A stretch of DNA of 64,000 nucleotides, taken from positions 182,445 through 246,444 of the forward strand of contig NZ_BDDE01000009.1 in assembly GCF_008327685.1 (NCBI RefSeq), written 5' to 3'. The translations under genes and the position numbers were made by a program. The stretch comes from Actinomadura sp. K4S16 (GTDB lineage: Bacteria > Actinomycetota > Actinomycetes > Streptosporangiales > Streptosporangiaceae). This document shows positions 45,463-55,200 of the stretch, piece after piece; the first letter of the stretch is position 1; each line of letters opens with the position of its first letter. The notes under the pieces are model-generated. The model made no database searches, had not been told where the DNA came from, and saw only the letters and a program-made list of their open reading frames with translations.

Positions 45463-46619
45463 CGCGCTCGGAGAGGATCGTCGTCACTGGCCTCGGTGTG
45501 CTGAGCCCGACGGGTCTCGGCCACGCCGACTTCTGGAAAGCGGCTCTGGCCTGCGACACCGGCCGACTCGCCGACGCACGGCAGGTCGCCCTGACCAGCC
45601 CCTTCGAACCGGCGGCCCACATCCCCGCCCATCTGCTGCCCCAGACCGCCCGGGTCACCCAGATGACACTGGCCGGGACGGACTGGGCCCTGGCCGACGC
45701 CGAGCTCGAACTGTCCGATGTCCCGGCCGAAGGCCGGAGCACCGTGTTCGCCAACGCCTTCGGCGGCACCGACTACGTCGGGCAAGAACTGCGAAAGCTC
45801 TGGACGCTGGGGCCCGGGCACGTCAAGCCCTACCTGTCCTATGCCTGGTTCTACGCCGCCAACTCCAGCCAGGCGTCGATCCGGCACGACGCCCACGGCC
45901 CGGCCTGGACGCTGGTGAGTGGGCAGGCGGGCGGGCTGGACGCCGTCGCGCAGGCGTGCCGCCACCTCCGCAGGGGCGGCCGCGTCGCCATGACCGGCGG
46001 CTTCGACTCCTTCCTCGATCCGATCGGGCGGGAGGTCGCGTCCGGGTACCTCGCCGACGCGGACGCGCGCAGCCCGGACACGAGCAGTGCGGTCGGGGAG
46101 GGCGGCGCCGCTCTCGTGCTCGAACCGGACACGGCCAACCCGCGGCCGTCCGCCCCCTACGGGCAGATCAAGGGTTATGGAACCTCCTTCGACCCGGTGG
46201 CGCCGCGGCCGGGCGACTCGGGGCTGGAACGCGCGGTCCGCGCGGCCCTCGCCGACGCCGGGGCCGATCCCGCCGACATCGACGTGGTCTTCGCCGGCGG
46301 CTCCGGCCCCGGCCTGGACGACGTCGAGACGGCGGTCGTCACCGAGGTCTTCGACGGCCACGCGGTGCCCGTGACCTCTCCCAAGACCCTCACCGGAGAG
46401 ATGGGGGCGGGCGGAGCCGCCCTCGACGTCGCGACCGCGCTCCTGTCGCTGCGTCACCAGGTCGTCCCCCCGACCGCTCGGCCGGGGGGCGTGCAGGGGC
46501 CGCCGGGCGTCGACATGGTCTACGACCGTCCGCGCGAGACCCGGCTGAGCAACGCACTGGTCCTGGCCCGAGGGCACGGCGGCCACAACTCGGCCCTCGT
46601 GGTCAGCGCTCTGGACTGA
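45459..46619 (+). CDS. type II polyketide chain length factor (KS-beta)
   Basis: The protein is 386 aa, starting in ATGA with the KS-alpha stop. The active-site Cys is replaced by Gln156 (VSGQAGGLDAVAQA), the classic CLF substitution, and the later His motifs are lost (FAGGSGPGLDD in place of NAHGT). CLFs set chain length and help generate acetyl starters. The sequence seems rather divergent from the actinorhodin type, so product class cannot be predicted. Confidence 0.9.
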   Translation: MTRSERIVVTGLGVLSPTGLGHADFWKAALACDTGRLADARQVALTSPFEPAAHIPAHLLPQTARVTQMTLAGTDWALADAELELSDVPAEGRSTVFANAFGGTDYVGQELRKLWTLGPGHVKPYLSYAWFYAANSSQASIRHDAHGPAWTLVSGQAGGLDAVAQACRHLRRGGRVAMTGGFDSFLDPIGREVASGYLADADARSPDTSSAVGEGGAALVLEPDTANPRPSAPYGQIKGYGTSFDPVAPRPGDSGLERAVRAALADAGADPADIDVVFAGGSGPGLDDVETAVVTEVFDGHAVPVTSPKTLTGEMGAGGAALDVATALLSLRHQVVPPTARPGGVQGPPGVDMVYDRPRETRLSNALVLARGHGGHNSALVVSALD

Positions 46620-46656
46620 CCCGTACTCCAACGTCCGCCTAGAAAGGGCACCGACC

Positions 46657-46929
46657 ATGGACCCGCATGTCCGGCTGAACGAGAAGGACCTCATCGCCAT
46701 GCTGCCGTCGGACGGCGCGCCCGTGCCGTCCGACGGCAGTGCGACGACCGGCGACCGCAGCCTCGCCGACTTCGGATACGACTCGATCGCGATGGCCGAC
46801 CTGATGTCGCAGATCGAGCTCCGCTACAAGGTCAAGCTCCCCGACCCCCTGCTCGGCGAACTGCTCCACGTCAGCATCACCCGGGCCACCGAGATGATCA
46901 ACCAGCACATCGCGGCGCCCGCCCGGTGA
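46657..46929 (+). CDS. acyl carrier protein
   Basis: This 90-aa acidic protein carries the phosphopantetheine site Ser43 in FGYDSIAMADLMSQIE, a good match to type II PKS carrier proteins. It follows the CLF by 37 bp with AGAAAGG upstream. With KS-alpha and CLF it completes a minimal PKS. The Pro/Ser-rich segment between helix 1 and the Ser (APVPSDGSATTGD) is typical for a loop. Confidence 0.9.
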   Translation: MDPHVRLNEKDLIAMLPSDGAPVPSDGSATTGDRSLADFGYDSIAMADLMSQIELRYKVKLPDPLLGELLHVSITRATEMINQHIAAPAR

Positions 46930-46963
46930 CCTCGGCCGGGACGTCGCTGACCAGAGGAGACCA

Positions 46964-48052
46964 TTGACCGTGGAGACCACACCGCCCGGCTCCGTCAAGG
47001 ACCTGATGGAGATCTGCACCGGATACTGGGCGTTCAAGGCCATCGTCAGCGCGCAGGAGCTCGGGCTCTTCGACCTCCTGCACAAGACGGGCGCACAACC
47101 GATCAGTGCCCTGGCACGGCGGCTCGACGTGCAGGAACGTCCCGCGGAAACGCTGGCGACCGCCCTGGCCTCGCTCGGGCTGCTCGAAGTCGCCGGCGGC
47201 CGGTACGGCAACAGCCCGCTCGCCGAGACTTACCTGGTCAAGGGCGGGAGGTACTACTTCGGCGGCTGGATCGCCCATCTCGACCAGCGCAACTACCCCG
47301 GTTGGGCCAACCTGACCGAGGCGATACGCGCCGACCGCCCCATGGGCTGGCAGTCCGGCAGGCACGAGGAGACCCCCTTCGACATCGTCGACCCGGAGCT
47401 GACGTCGCAGTTCCAGGACGCGATGCACTCCCTGTCCCGGCAGTCGGCGGCCTCGGCCGCCCGGCGGATCGACCTGTCGAGCGCCCGGACGCTGCTCGAC
47501 GTCGGCGGCGGGACCGGGGCCTGGGCCATCGAGCTCGCCGCCGCGAACCCGCAGCTGACGATCACCATCTACGATCTGCCGCCGGTGTGCGAGCTCGCCC
47601 GGGCCAGGATCGAGGCCGAAGGGCTGAGCGACAGGATCGGCACGGTCGGCGGGGACTTCCGTGTCGAGGAGCTGCCCTCGGGATACGACACCGTCCTGCT
47701 CTCGATGATCCTGCACGACTGGACGTCCGACGAATGCCGCCGACTCCTGCGCGCATGCCACCGGGCGCTGGTGCCCGGCGGCCGGGCGATCATCAGCGAG
47801 CTCCTCGTCGACGACGACAAGGCCGGGCCCGCCGACGCGGCGCTGATGAGCCTCAACATGCTCGTGACCACCCGGGGCCGCAACTACACCGCCGCCGAGT
47901 ACGGCGCCTGGCTGCGGGAGGCGGGATTCGAGGCGCCGGAAGTATGGCCGCTCGACGCCCCTTCCTGCAACGGCCTGGTCGTGGCGCGTAGGCAGGCCCC
48001 GGCCGGCGGTCCGCCGGCGGGGCGGCACGCCATCGACACATCCGTCTCGTAG
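46964..48052 (+). CDS. SAM-dependent O-methyltransferase 1 (family 2)
   Basis: The protein is 362 aa from TTG 46964; GTG 46970 is an equally good start two codons later, both behind AGAGGAGA. An N-terminal winged-helix dimerisation domain (FDLLHKTGAQPISALARRL) precedes the SAM fold with LLDVGGGTGAWAIELA (about 177-192) and the putative catalytic His251 in SMILHDWTSDEC. Family members methylate phenolic or enolic hydroxyls of polyketides. It lies directly after the ACP, so it most likely tailors the cluster's product. Confidence 0.88.
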   Translation: MTVETTPPGSVKDLMEICTGYWAFKAIVSAQELGLFDLLHKTGAQPISALARRLDVQERPAETLATALASLGLLEVAGGRYGNSPLAETYLVKGGRYYFGGWIAHLDQRNYPGWANLTEAIRADRPMGWQSGRHEETPFDIVDPELTSQFQDAMHSLSRQSAASAARRIDLSSARTLLDVGGGTGAWAIELAAANPQLTITIYDLPPVCELARARIEAEGLSDRIGTVGGDFRVEELPSGYDTVLLSMILHDWTSDECRRLLRACHRALVPGGRAIISELLVDDDKAGPADAALMSLNMLVTTRGRNYTAAEYGAWLREAGFEAPEVWPLDAPSCNGLVVARRQAPAGGPPAGRHAIDTSVS

Positions 48053-48110
48053 GGCGCGGGCCGACTCACGAGTCAGGGCAGATCCGAGAAGACGAGTACG
48101 GAGGACCGGT

Positions 48111-49130
48111 ATGACAACAGCCCAGGAAAGCATTGCCGCCGCGACGATCATTCTCGACCAGACCGTCGGGATCTACCGGACCGCGGCGCTCGCCGTCGCG
48201 GCCAGGGCCGGCGTCGCCGACCACCTGGACCGGCCGCGCACAGCCGCCGAGCTGGCCGACATGACCGGCATGGACGCCGCGTCGCTGCGCCGGGTCCTGC
48301 GCATGCTCGCCTCCCAGGGCATCTTCCGGGAGGACGGCCAGGGCCTGTACCACCTGACGCCGGCGGCCGACCTCCTGCGCTCCGACGCGAGCCCGTCCCT
48401 GCGCAGCGCCGTGATCATGTTCTCCGAGGACTACATGTGGAGATCGGCCGGGCATCTCGGCGACGCGGTCCGGGAGGGGTCCAGCGCCTTCGAGCAGCTG
48501 TACGGGAAGCCGTTCTTCGAATGGCTGGACACCGACCCCGAGGCCGCCTCGACCTTCCACGCGTCGATGGTCGGGCTCTCCGAGACGGGGATCGAGAAGG
48601 TGATCGACGCCTACGACTTCCCCGCCACCGGCACCGTGGTCGACGTCGGCGGGGGACGGGGCTCGCTTCTGCGCGCGATCCTCGAACGGAACCGGCGGCT
48701 GAAGGGCGTTCTCCAGGACGACCGGAGCGCGCTGCGCGAGCACGTCCTCGAGACGCCGCAGACGGCCGAGCGCTGGCGCCTTGAGGAGGGAAGCTTCTTC
48801 GACGCCGTCCCCGTCGGCGGGGACGTCTACATCCTCAAGCACATCATCCACAACTGGGGGGACGAGCAGGCCACCGCCATCCTGCGGAACTGCCGGTCGG
48901 CGATGAAGGGCGACGCCCGCGTACTGATCATCGACCCCGTCCTACCGGACCCCGGCACCCCCCACTTCGGCTGGGCGCTCGACCTGGTCATGTTGAGCAC
49001 CCTCACCGGCAAGGAACGCACCCGGCAGGAGTTCGAGAAGATCCTCAACGCCGCGGGACTGCGGATCGGCGCCGTGCTCCCGGTACGGACGCTCGGGGAG
49101 TACTCGATCATCGAGGCCGTCGCGGCCTAG
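48111..49130 (+). CDS. SAM-dependent O-methyltransferase 2 (family 2)
   Basis: The protein is 339 aa with the same architecture as its neighbour: winged-helix dimerisation domain ([19 protein letters not shown]), SAM motif [16 protein letters not shown] (about 176-191) and the general-base His247 in [13 protein letters not shown]. It resembles carminomycin/tetracenomycin-type O-methyltransferases. Sequence divergence from the first enzyme suggests a different position or substrate. Confidence 0.89.
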   Translation: MTTAQESIAAATIILDQTVGIYRTAALAVAARAGVADHLDRPRTAAELADMTGMDAASLRRVLRMLASQGIFREDGQGLYHLTPAADLLRSDASPSLRSAVIMFSEDYMWRSAGHLGDAVREGSSAFEQLYGKPFFEWLDTDPEAASTFHASMVGLSETGIEKVIDAYDFPATGTVVDVGGGRGSLLRAILERNRRLKGVLQDDRSALREHVLETPQTAERWRLEEGSFFDAVPVGGDVYILKHIIHNWGDEQATAILRNCRSAMKGDARVLIIDPVLPDPGTPHFGWALDLVMLSTLTGKERTRQEFEKILNAAGLRIGAVLPVRTLGEYSIIEAVAA

Positions 49131-49198
49131 GCGGGGCCTCCCGGGCCCGCCCAGACCGCGGTTCCGGTAATCCCCTACGGACGTGGAGAGGGTGCTCG

Positions 49199-50248
49199 GT
49201 GAGCGAGCCGGACATCTACATCACGGCCTGCGCGACCTGGCTGCCGCCGCTGCTGCCGGTCGCGCGGGCCGTCGCCGACGGCCACTGCGACGAGAGGCTC
49301 GTCCGGCGCACGGGAATGGTGTCGGTCGCCGTGGCCGGCGCGGAGGCGGCGCCGGAGATGGCCGGCCGGGCCGCCCGGATCGCGCTGCGCCGGGCGGGCT
49401 ACGACGGTGCGGACATCGCCTTGATCCTGCATGCGAACTTCTTCTACCAGGGCCACGACGTGTGGGCTCCGGCCTCCTACGTCCAACGCGTCGCCGTGGG
49501 TAACGACTGCCCGGCGGTGGAGATACGCCAGGCGTCCAACGGAGGCATGGCCGCGGTCGAGCTGGCGCGCGCCTTCCTGGTCGCCGCTCCCGGCCGCGAA
49601 GCCGCGCTCGTGACGACGGGCGACAAGTTCGGACCACCGGCCTTCGACCGGTGGCGGAGCGACCCGGGCACCGTCTACGCCGACGGCGGGACCGCGCTCG
49701 CGCTGTCCCGGCGGCGAGGGTTCGCCCTGCTGCGGAGCCTCGTGACGGTCAGCGACCCGGAGTTGGAGGGCATGCACCGCGGCGACGACTCCTTCGGGCC
49801 CGCTCCGTTGAGCGCGCGCTCCGTCGTCGACCTCGACGCGTGCCAGCGCGACTTCCTCGCCAGCGCCGGGATGCGGCAGGTGGCGGCGCGCGTATCCGCG
49901 GGGCAGGAGGCGGTGCTGACCGAAGCGCTGGCGCTGGCGGGGGCGCGGCTCACCGACATCGACCGGGTCGTCCTCCCGCATCTCGGCCTCCACCGGCTCA
50001 ACGGCAGCTACCTGCGAAGGTTAGGCCTCCGGCCGGAGATCACCACCTGGCCGTGGAGCCGGCGCATCGGGCACCTCGGCGCCGGAGATCCCATCGCCGG
50101 GCTGGAGCACCTGATGCTGACCGGCGCGCTCGGCGCCGGGGACCGCTGCCTGCTCGTCAGCGTCGGCGCAGGCTTCACGTGGTCGGCCGCCGTGATCGAC
50201 ATCCTGGAACGTCCGGCCTGGGTCGACACCCCGGCGAGACCGCCGTGA
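49199..50248 (+). CDS. KASIII-like enzyme with Ser in place of active-site Cys
   Basis: The protein is 349 aa from GTG 49199 with GGAGAGGG upstream. It has the thiolase/KASIII fold, but the nucleophile position reads [16 protein letters not shown], giving Ser113 instead of Cys. The usual Asn site reads IGHLGAGDP, giving His292 and Asp297. A Ser(Cys)-His-Asp arrangement of this kind is known for DpsC/CerJ-type KASIII homologues, which select unusual starter units or transfer acyl groups (family knowledge). Here it probably supplies a starter to the minimal PKS or acylates the product (inference). Confidence 0.85.
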   Translation: MSEPDIYITACATWLPPLLPVARAVADGHCDERLVRRTGMVSVAVAGAEAAPEMAGRAARIALRRAGYDGADIALILHANFFYQGHDVWAPASYVQRVAVGNDCPAVEIRQASNGGMAAVELARAFLVAAPGREAALVTTGDKFGPPAFDRWRSDPGTVYADGGTALALSRRRGFALLRSLVTVSDPELEGMHRGDDSFGPAPLSARSVVDLDACQRDFLASAGMRQVAARVSAGQEAVLTEALALAGARLTDIDRVVLPHLGLHRLNGSYLRRLGLRPEITTWPWSRRIGHLGAGDPIAGLEHLMLTGALGAGDRCLLVSVGAGFTWSAAVIDILERPAWVDTPARPP

Positions 50249-50364
50249 AGCCCGCCCGCGGCTCCGCGGGCGGCCCCCGCACGCCGCCGCCCCGACCAAC
50301 CGATCGCCGGTCGGGCTCCGGCCCCGCGCCGGCGCCGTCCGTCCCACCACACCGGAGGAAGCCC

Positions 50365-51660
50365 GTGACACGGCTCGACGCCTCTATCAACGACCGGCAG
50401 CCGTCGGTTCCGATCGTCACCATCGACCCCCTCGGCGCCGACCCGCACGTCGAGATGACCCGGCTGCGCGCCGCCGGCCCGGTCGTGCGGACCGTGCTGC
50501 CCGGCCTGCCCGACACCGTGCATGCCTGGATGGTCACCCGGCAGGACCTGCTCGCCCAGCTCGGCCGGCATCCGGCCGTGTCCCGGGTCGCGCACCGGCA
50601 CTGGGCCGCCCACCGCGACGGCCTCGTCCCCTCCGACTGGCCGCTGGCCGGCATGTTCATCGGCTTGACCAGCATGTTCTTCCTTGATGACCCCGAACAC
50701 CGGCATCAGCGGCGGATGATCAGCTCGGTGTTCACCGCCAGGCGCGTGGAGCGGATGGGCGGCGACATCACGCGCGTCGTGCGAAACGCACTGGACGCCC
50801 TGCCCGGCCACCGCGGCCCGGACGGCGCCGTCGACCTGCGCGCCCACTACGCCTACGCGATCCCCATGGGCGTCATCTGCCACCTGCTCGGCATCCCCGA
50901 ACCGATGCGGCCCCGGTTCCGGGCTCTGGTCGACATGCTGCTCAACACCGACGGCAAGACGGCCGAGGACGCCGCCGCCCTCGAACATGGCCGCCTGGAG
51001 CTGCTGGACGAACTGGTCGAACTCCGCCGCACCCGACCCGGCACCGATCTCACCAGCAGCCTGATCACCGTACGCGAAGGCGACGGCGACACCCTGCCTC
51101 ACCGGGAGCTGCTCGACACACTGTGGTCCCTGGTGGTCGCCGGGCACGAGACCACCCTCAACCTGATCACCAATGCGGTCCGGGCGCTGCTCACCCACCC
51201 TGACCAGCTCGCCCGCGCCAGGGCGCTCCCGCCCGCCGGCTGGAGCGCCGTCGTGGAGGAGACCCTGCGGTGGGACGGTGTGATCAACTACCTGGTGGCC
51301 GGCTACACCACCGACACGATCGCCATCGGCGGCACCAGCATCCCGCCCGGGCAGCTCCTGGTGAGCCTGTACGCCGGCATCGGCCGCGACCCCGGCGTCC
51401 ACGGCCCCACCGCCGACAAGTTCGACATCTCCCGTACCAACACCCAGCAGGTCGCCTTCGGTTCCGGAAGCCATTACTGCCTGGGCGCGCCTCTCGCCCG
51501 TCTCGAAGCCCGCATCGCGCTGTGCGAACTGTTCGGCCGCCACCCCGAGATGCAGCTCGCCGTCCCGGACAGTGAGCTCCGGAACGCCCGCTCCCTGTTC
51601 ACCAACAGCGTCAGTACGCTGCCCGTCCGCATCGACACCCACCCGGACCGGCGCCGCTGA
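50365..51660 (+). CDS. cytochrome P450
   Basis: The protein is 431 aa from GTG 50365 with GGAGGAA upstream. All P450 hallmarks are present: I-helix AGHETT (259-264), ExxR (Glu299-Arg302) and heme loop FGSGSHYCLGAPLARLE with Cys372. It is a soluble class I bacterial P450 and needs an external ferredoxin and reductase, not encoded here. As last gene of the polyketide cluster it is the likely late oxidation step. The DNA immediately after its stop is a patchwork of gene fragments. Confidence 0.92.
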   Translation: MTRLDASINDRQPSVPIVTIDPLGADPHVEMTRLRAAGPVVRTVLPGLPDTVHAWMVTRQDLLAQLGRHPAVSRVAHRHWAAHRDGLVPSDWPLAGMFIGLTSMFFLDDPEHRHQRRMISSVFTARRVERMGGDITRVVRNALDALPGHRGPDGAVDLRAHYAYAIPMGVICHLLGIPEPMRPRFRALVDMLLNTDGKTAEDAAALEHGRLELLDELVELRRTRPGTDLTSSLITVREGDGDTLPHRELLDTLWSLVVAGHETTLNLITNAVRALLTHPDQLARARALPPAGWSAVVEETLRWDGVINYLVAGYTTDTIAIGGTSIPPGQLLVSLYAGIGRDPGVHGPTADKFDISRTNTQQVAFGSGSHYCLGAPLARLEARIALCELFGRHPEMQLAVPDSELRNARSLFTNSVSTLPVRIDTHPDRRR

Positions 51661-51842
51661 GCGGGCAATTTCCACCCGTGGAGCGGTTCAGCGTCCGCGA
51701 GCCAGAAACCCGCGTTGACCGACCGGGCGTAGACCGCGGGACGCACCCTCACCACGCCGCCGGTCAGCGTTGGCGGCGCGGCGCCGGCCGGGTTCACCAC
51801 GACGACGAGTGGCGGGTCCGGGGGTGGTGGCGTCTCCTGCAT
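51661..51842 (-). pseudogene. 5' fragment of an unknown gene
   Basis: An ATG at 51842 opens a coding-like stretch (MQETPPPPDPPLVVVV, then SVNAGFWLADAEPLHGWKL) that runs into the 3' end of the oppositely oriented P450 gene, where it loses sense. It starts 9 bp after the stop of the SCO6745-like fragment on the same strand, as if both came from one operon. Family not recognised. It is probably truncated by rearrangement. Confidence 0.35.
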
Positions 51843-51851
51843 TTGCCCCGC

Positions 51852-52076
51852 TCAGTCGTCGTGGCCCCCTGCCGCGGCGGCGATCGGCTCGAGTCCCGCA
51901 GTCAGCTCGTCGAGTTCGTCCGCGCTGAGCACGTCGTACGGTGGTGCCGCCAGTTCGTCGGTGAGGGTCTCGATCCGCTCCTTGACCTCCCGGCCGGCGT
52001 CGGTGAACCCGCCGTCGGCGTTCACGAGGCCGCGGCCGCGTAGGCCGTCGACGACGGTGGCCAGTCGCGCCCTGGG
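51852..52076 (-). pseudogene. 3' fragment of a SCO6745-family protein gene
   Basis: The minus strand encodes about 74 residues (ARLATVVDGLRGRGLV, TDAGREVKERIETLTDELAA, then PPYDVLSADELDELTAGL) that match the C-terminal winged-helix part of the SCO6745 family, ending at a TGA (51854-51852). Reading back, the frame meets a TAG near 52075 and homology stops there, exactly where plus-strand Kelch-like sequence begins. The gene is clearly missing its first two thirds. Confidence 0.65.
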
Positions 52077-52077
52077 C

Positions 52078-52296
52078 TATGCCAGCGCGCTGATCTTCGA
52101 CGCGGCCACCCGGAGCTGGAGCCCGGCGGGCGGTCTGGCGACGGGCCGGTGGGGGTTCGCCGCCGTCCCGCTGACCGGCGGCACGGTGCTGGTCACCGGC
52201 GGCATCACCCGCGCGGGCCTTGCCGCCGCCGACTCCGCCGCCACCGAGGTCACCGCCACCAGCGAGATCTTCAGCACCGGCCCGGTGACACCGTGA
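52078..52296 (+). pseudogene. 3' fragment of a Kelch-repeat protein gene
   Basis: The plus strand encodes about 72 residues with one Kelch-type blade (YASALIFDAATRSWSPAGGL, then GRWGFAAVPLTGGTVLVTGG) and a short tail. The stop overlaps the GTG of the next gene (GTGA). No start codon or upstream blades exist, because the sequence abuts the SCO6745-like fragment. An intact Kelch beta-propeller protein was therefore probably the first member of the three-gene operon that follows. Confidence 0.6.
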
Positions 52297-55200
52297 GCAA
52301 CGCGTACTCCTTCCTGCCGTGGCTGCGGACCGGCCTCAGCACCCGGATCACGACCGATCCGGGCACCGCCGACCGGGCGGTCATCCCGGTCAAGCTGCGG
52401 CTGACCGGGGACGGCGTGTCCGGCGGCACGATCACCCGCGACGTCGAGAAGGCCGTGCAGTTGTACGGGCCGGGCGACGTGGTGGGGGTCGATCCCCGGG
52501 TGATCTCGCGGGTGGAGCCGCGTCCCTGGATCACCAACGTGGAGCCCAACTACCTGGCGCACATCGAGTTCTACGACGAGGGCCTGCCGTGGAGTTACAG
52601 CCCGGCCCCGCCCGACGGGGCCAACAAGCGGCTGCTGCCCTGGCTGGCGCTCGTCGTGCTCGCCGGAGCGGCCGAGCCGGCGGGCGACCCGGGCGCGGAG
52701 TTCACCGAGGGCGCGGTCGCCGGGCGGCCGCTGCCGTCGATCCAGGTCAAGGACCCGGCCGGGACGCTGCCGCCGCCGGGCCAGCTCGGCGCGTGGGCGC
52801 ACGTGCACGTCAACGGCGAGCTGGACGGCCTGGTCGCCAACGACGATCCCGCCGGTGCGCTCACCGCCCTGCGCCAGGTGCTGAGCACCAACGCCGATCT
52901 GGCGTGCTCGCGGCTGATGTGCCCGCGGCGGCTCAAGCCCGACAGCGGCTACCACGCGTTCCTGGTCCCCGCGTTCGAGACGGGCCGCCTGGCCGGGCTC
53001 GGCCTGGACCCGGCCACCGCGCCCGGCGCGCTGCACTCCAGCTGGGGCCCCGACTACCCGGGCCGCCCCGAGCCCGCAACGCTGCCGTACTACCACCGCT
53101 GGTTCTTCGGCACCGGCAGCGCGGGCGACTTCGAATACCTGGTCCGGCTGTTGGAGCCCCGGCCCGCCGACCCGGCCATCGGCCGCCGCGACCTCGACGT
53201 GCACGACTCGGCCGGGCCCGGGCTGCCGCCCATCACCAGCCCGGCGGAGCTGCACGGCGTGCTCAAGCTGGGCGGCGCACTCCAGTCGCCCAACCGTCCC
53301 AAGGGCGACGTTTACGACAAGTGGGACGAGCCGTACCCGCACCTGTTCCAGAAGGCCCTCGCCGGACTGATCAACCTGGCCGACGCCTACCTCGACCAGA
53401 CCCCGGCCGCCGCGCACGCCGCCCACGGGGTGCGGGACGTGGCGGGCGAGGTCGATCCGATCATCACCCCGCCGCTGTACGGGCGCTGGCACGCCCCGGC
53501 GAACCGGCTGCTGACCGAGCGCGACGGCAGCCCGATCACGCCCGACCGCAACTGGGTGCACCGGCTCAACCTGGACCCGCGCTTCCGCGTCGCCGCCCAC
53601 CTGGGGACCCGCGTCGTCCAGGAGCGGCGGGAGGAGTTCATGGTCGCCGCCTGGGCGCAGGTCGGCGACGTGCTGGCGGTCAACGCCAAGATCCGCGCCG
53701 CCCAGCTCGCCCGCGAGGTCGGGACCGTACTGCAGGCCAAGCATGTGGAGCCCGCCGCCGCATCGATCACGCCGGCCGACGAGCCGGTGCCGTCCGGCAA
53801 GGCCCTCGTGCTCACCGCTCCCGCCAACTCGCGGGTGACCACGCGTGATCGGGCTCTGCGCGGGGCGGTGGCGGTCGAGGGCGAGCGGGTCGCGGTCGGG
53901 TTCCACGTGGCGCGCAGCCGCGTGACGGCCGCGCCGCTGTCCCCGCCGATGCGGCGGATGCTGCGGCCGGGGCGGCTGATCCGCGACCTGCCGTTCAGTG
54001 AGACCAAGCCGCCCGACGCGCTGATCCCGCGGATGGACGACCCGGACGACCCCGTGACGGCGGCCGCCGCCAAGGAGACTCCCGACGCGGTGGTGACGAC
54101 CGAGCAGCTGAACGATGTCCTGCACCCGGCACCACCGCCGATCGGGCTCACGGCCGCCACCGAGGCCGACCCGGCCGATCCGGTCGACCGGCTTCCGCGC
54201 AGCGCCGACTTCCGGATCACCTTGCCGGGCGACACGTTCGTCCCTTCCGAAGGCGGCGACGACAGCGAGGAGGCCAAGCGGTTCAAGGACGGGCTGCGCG
54301 ACATCTACCGGGGCCGGCACGCGGCGGAGGTCGGTGGCCGGACCGAGGGCGGCGACGACCCGCTGAACGTCCGCGCCACCACCGACGCGATGATGACCGG
54401 CCTGCGCGCCGAGAAGACCGTGCCCACCAGCCTGCTGACGTCGGTCAGCCTGCCCGAACGGCTGCAGTCGTTCGCCGAGCGGTTCATCGAGGCGATGGCC
54501 TATCCCGTCATCGACCTGCCGATGTACAAGGCGCTGCTCGACCTGTCGGTGGACTACTTCGCCCCCAACCTCGGGCTGATCCCGCGGAACACGGTGACGC
54601 TGCTGGAGACCAACCAGGAGTTCATCGAGTCCTACCTCGTCGGACTCAACCACGAGATGGCCCGCGAGCTGCTGTGGCGCGAGTACCCCACCGACCAGCG
54701 CGGCTCGCCTTTCCGGCAGTTCTGGGACACGCGCGGGGGCGTGAAGCAGTACGACATCCAGCCGCTGCACACCTGGCCCAAGGCCGCCGAGCTCGGTGAG
54801 AACGACGCGCGGGAGACCGGCGAGCAGGCCGACGACCTCGTGCTGGTCATCCGCGGCGACCTGCTGAAGAAGTACCCGAACGCCGCCGTCTACGCGCACC
54901 GCGCCCGCTGGCAGCCCGAGTCGGGACCGCCGGACCCGGCCCAGGAGCGGGTCCCGGTCGAACTCGCCGACCCGGCGCACCCGACGCTGGAGGAGATCAG
55001 GCTCCCGCTGTACGAGGCCAAGGTGGACCCCGACCTGACCCTGCTCGGCTTCGACCTGACGGCGGCCGAGGCCAAAGGCGACTTCGCCGCCGGCGCGGCG
55101 GGCTGGTTCTTCGTGATCCAGGAACGTCCCGGCGACCCCCGGTTCGGCGCGGACGAGGGCCCGCCCACCCCGGTCGAGGTGTGGAACGACCTGACGTGGG

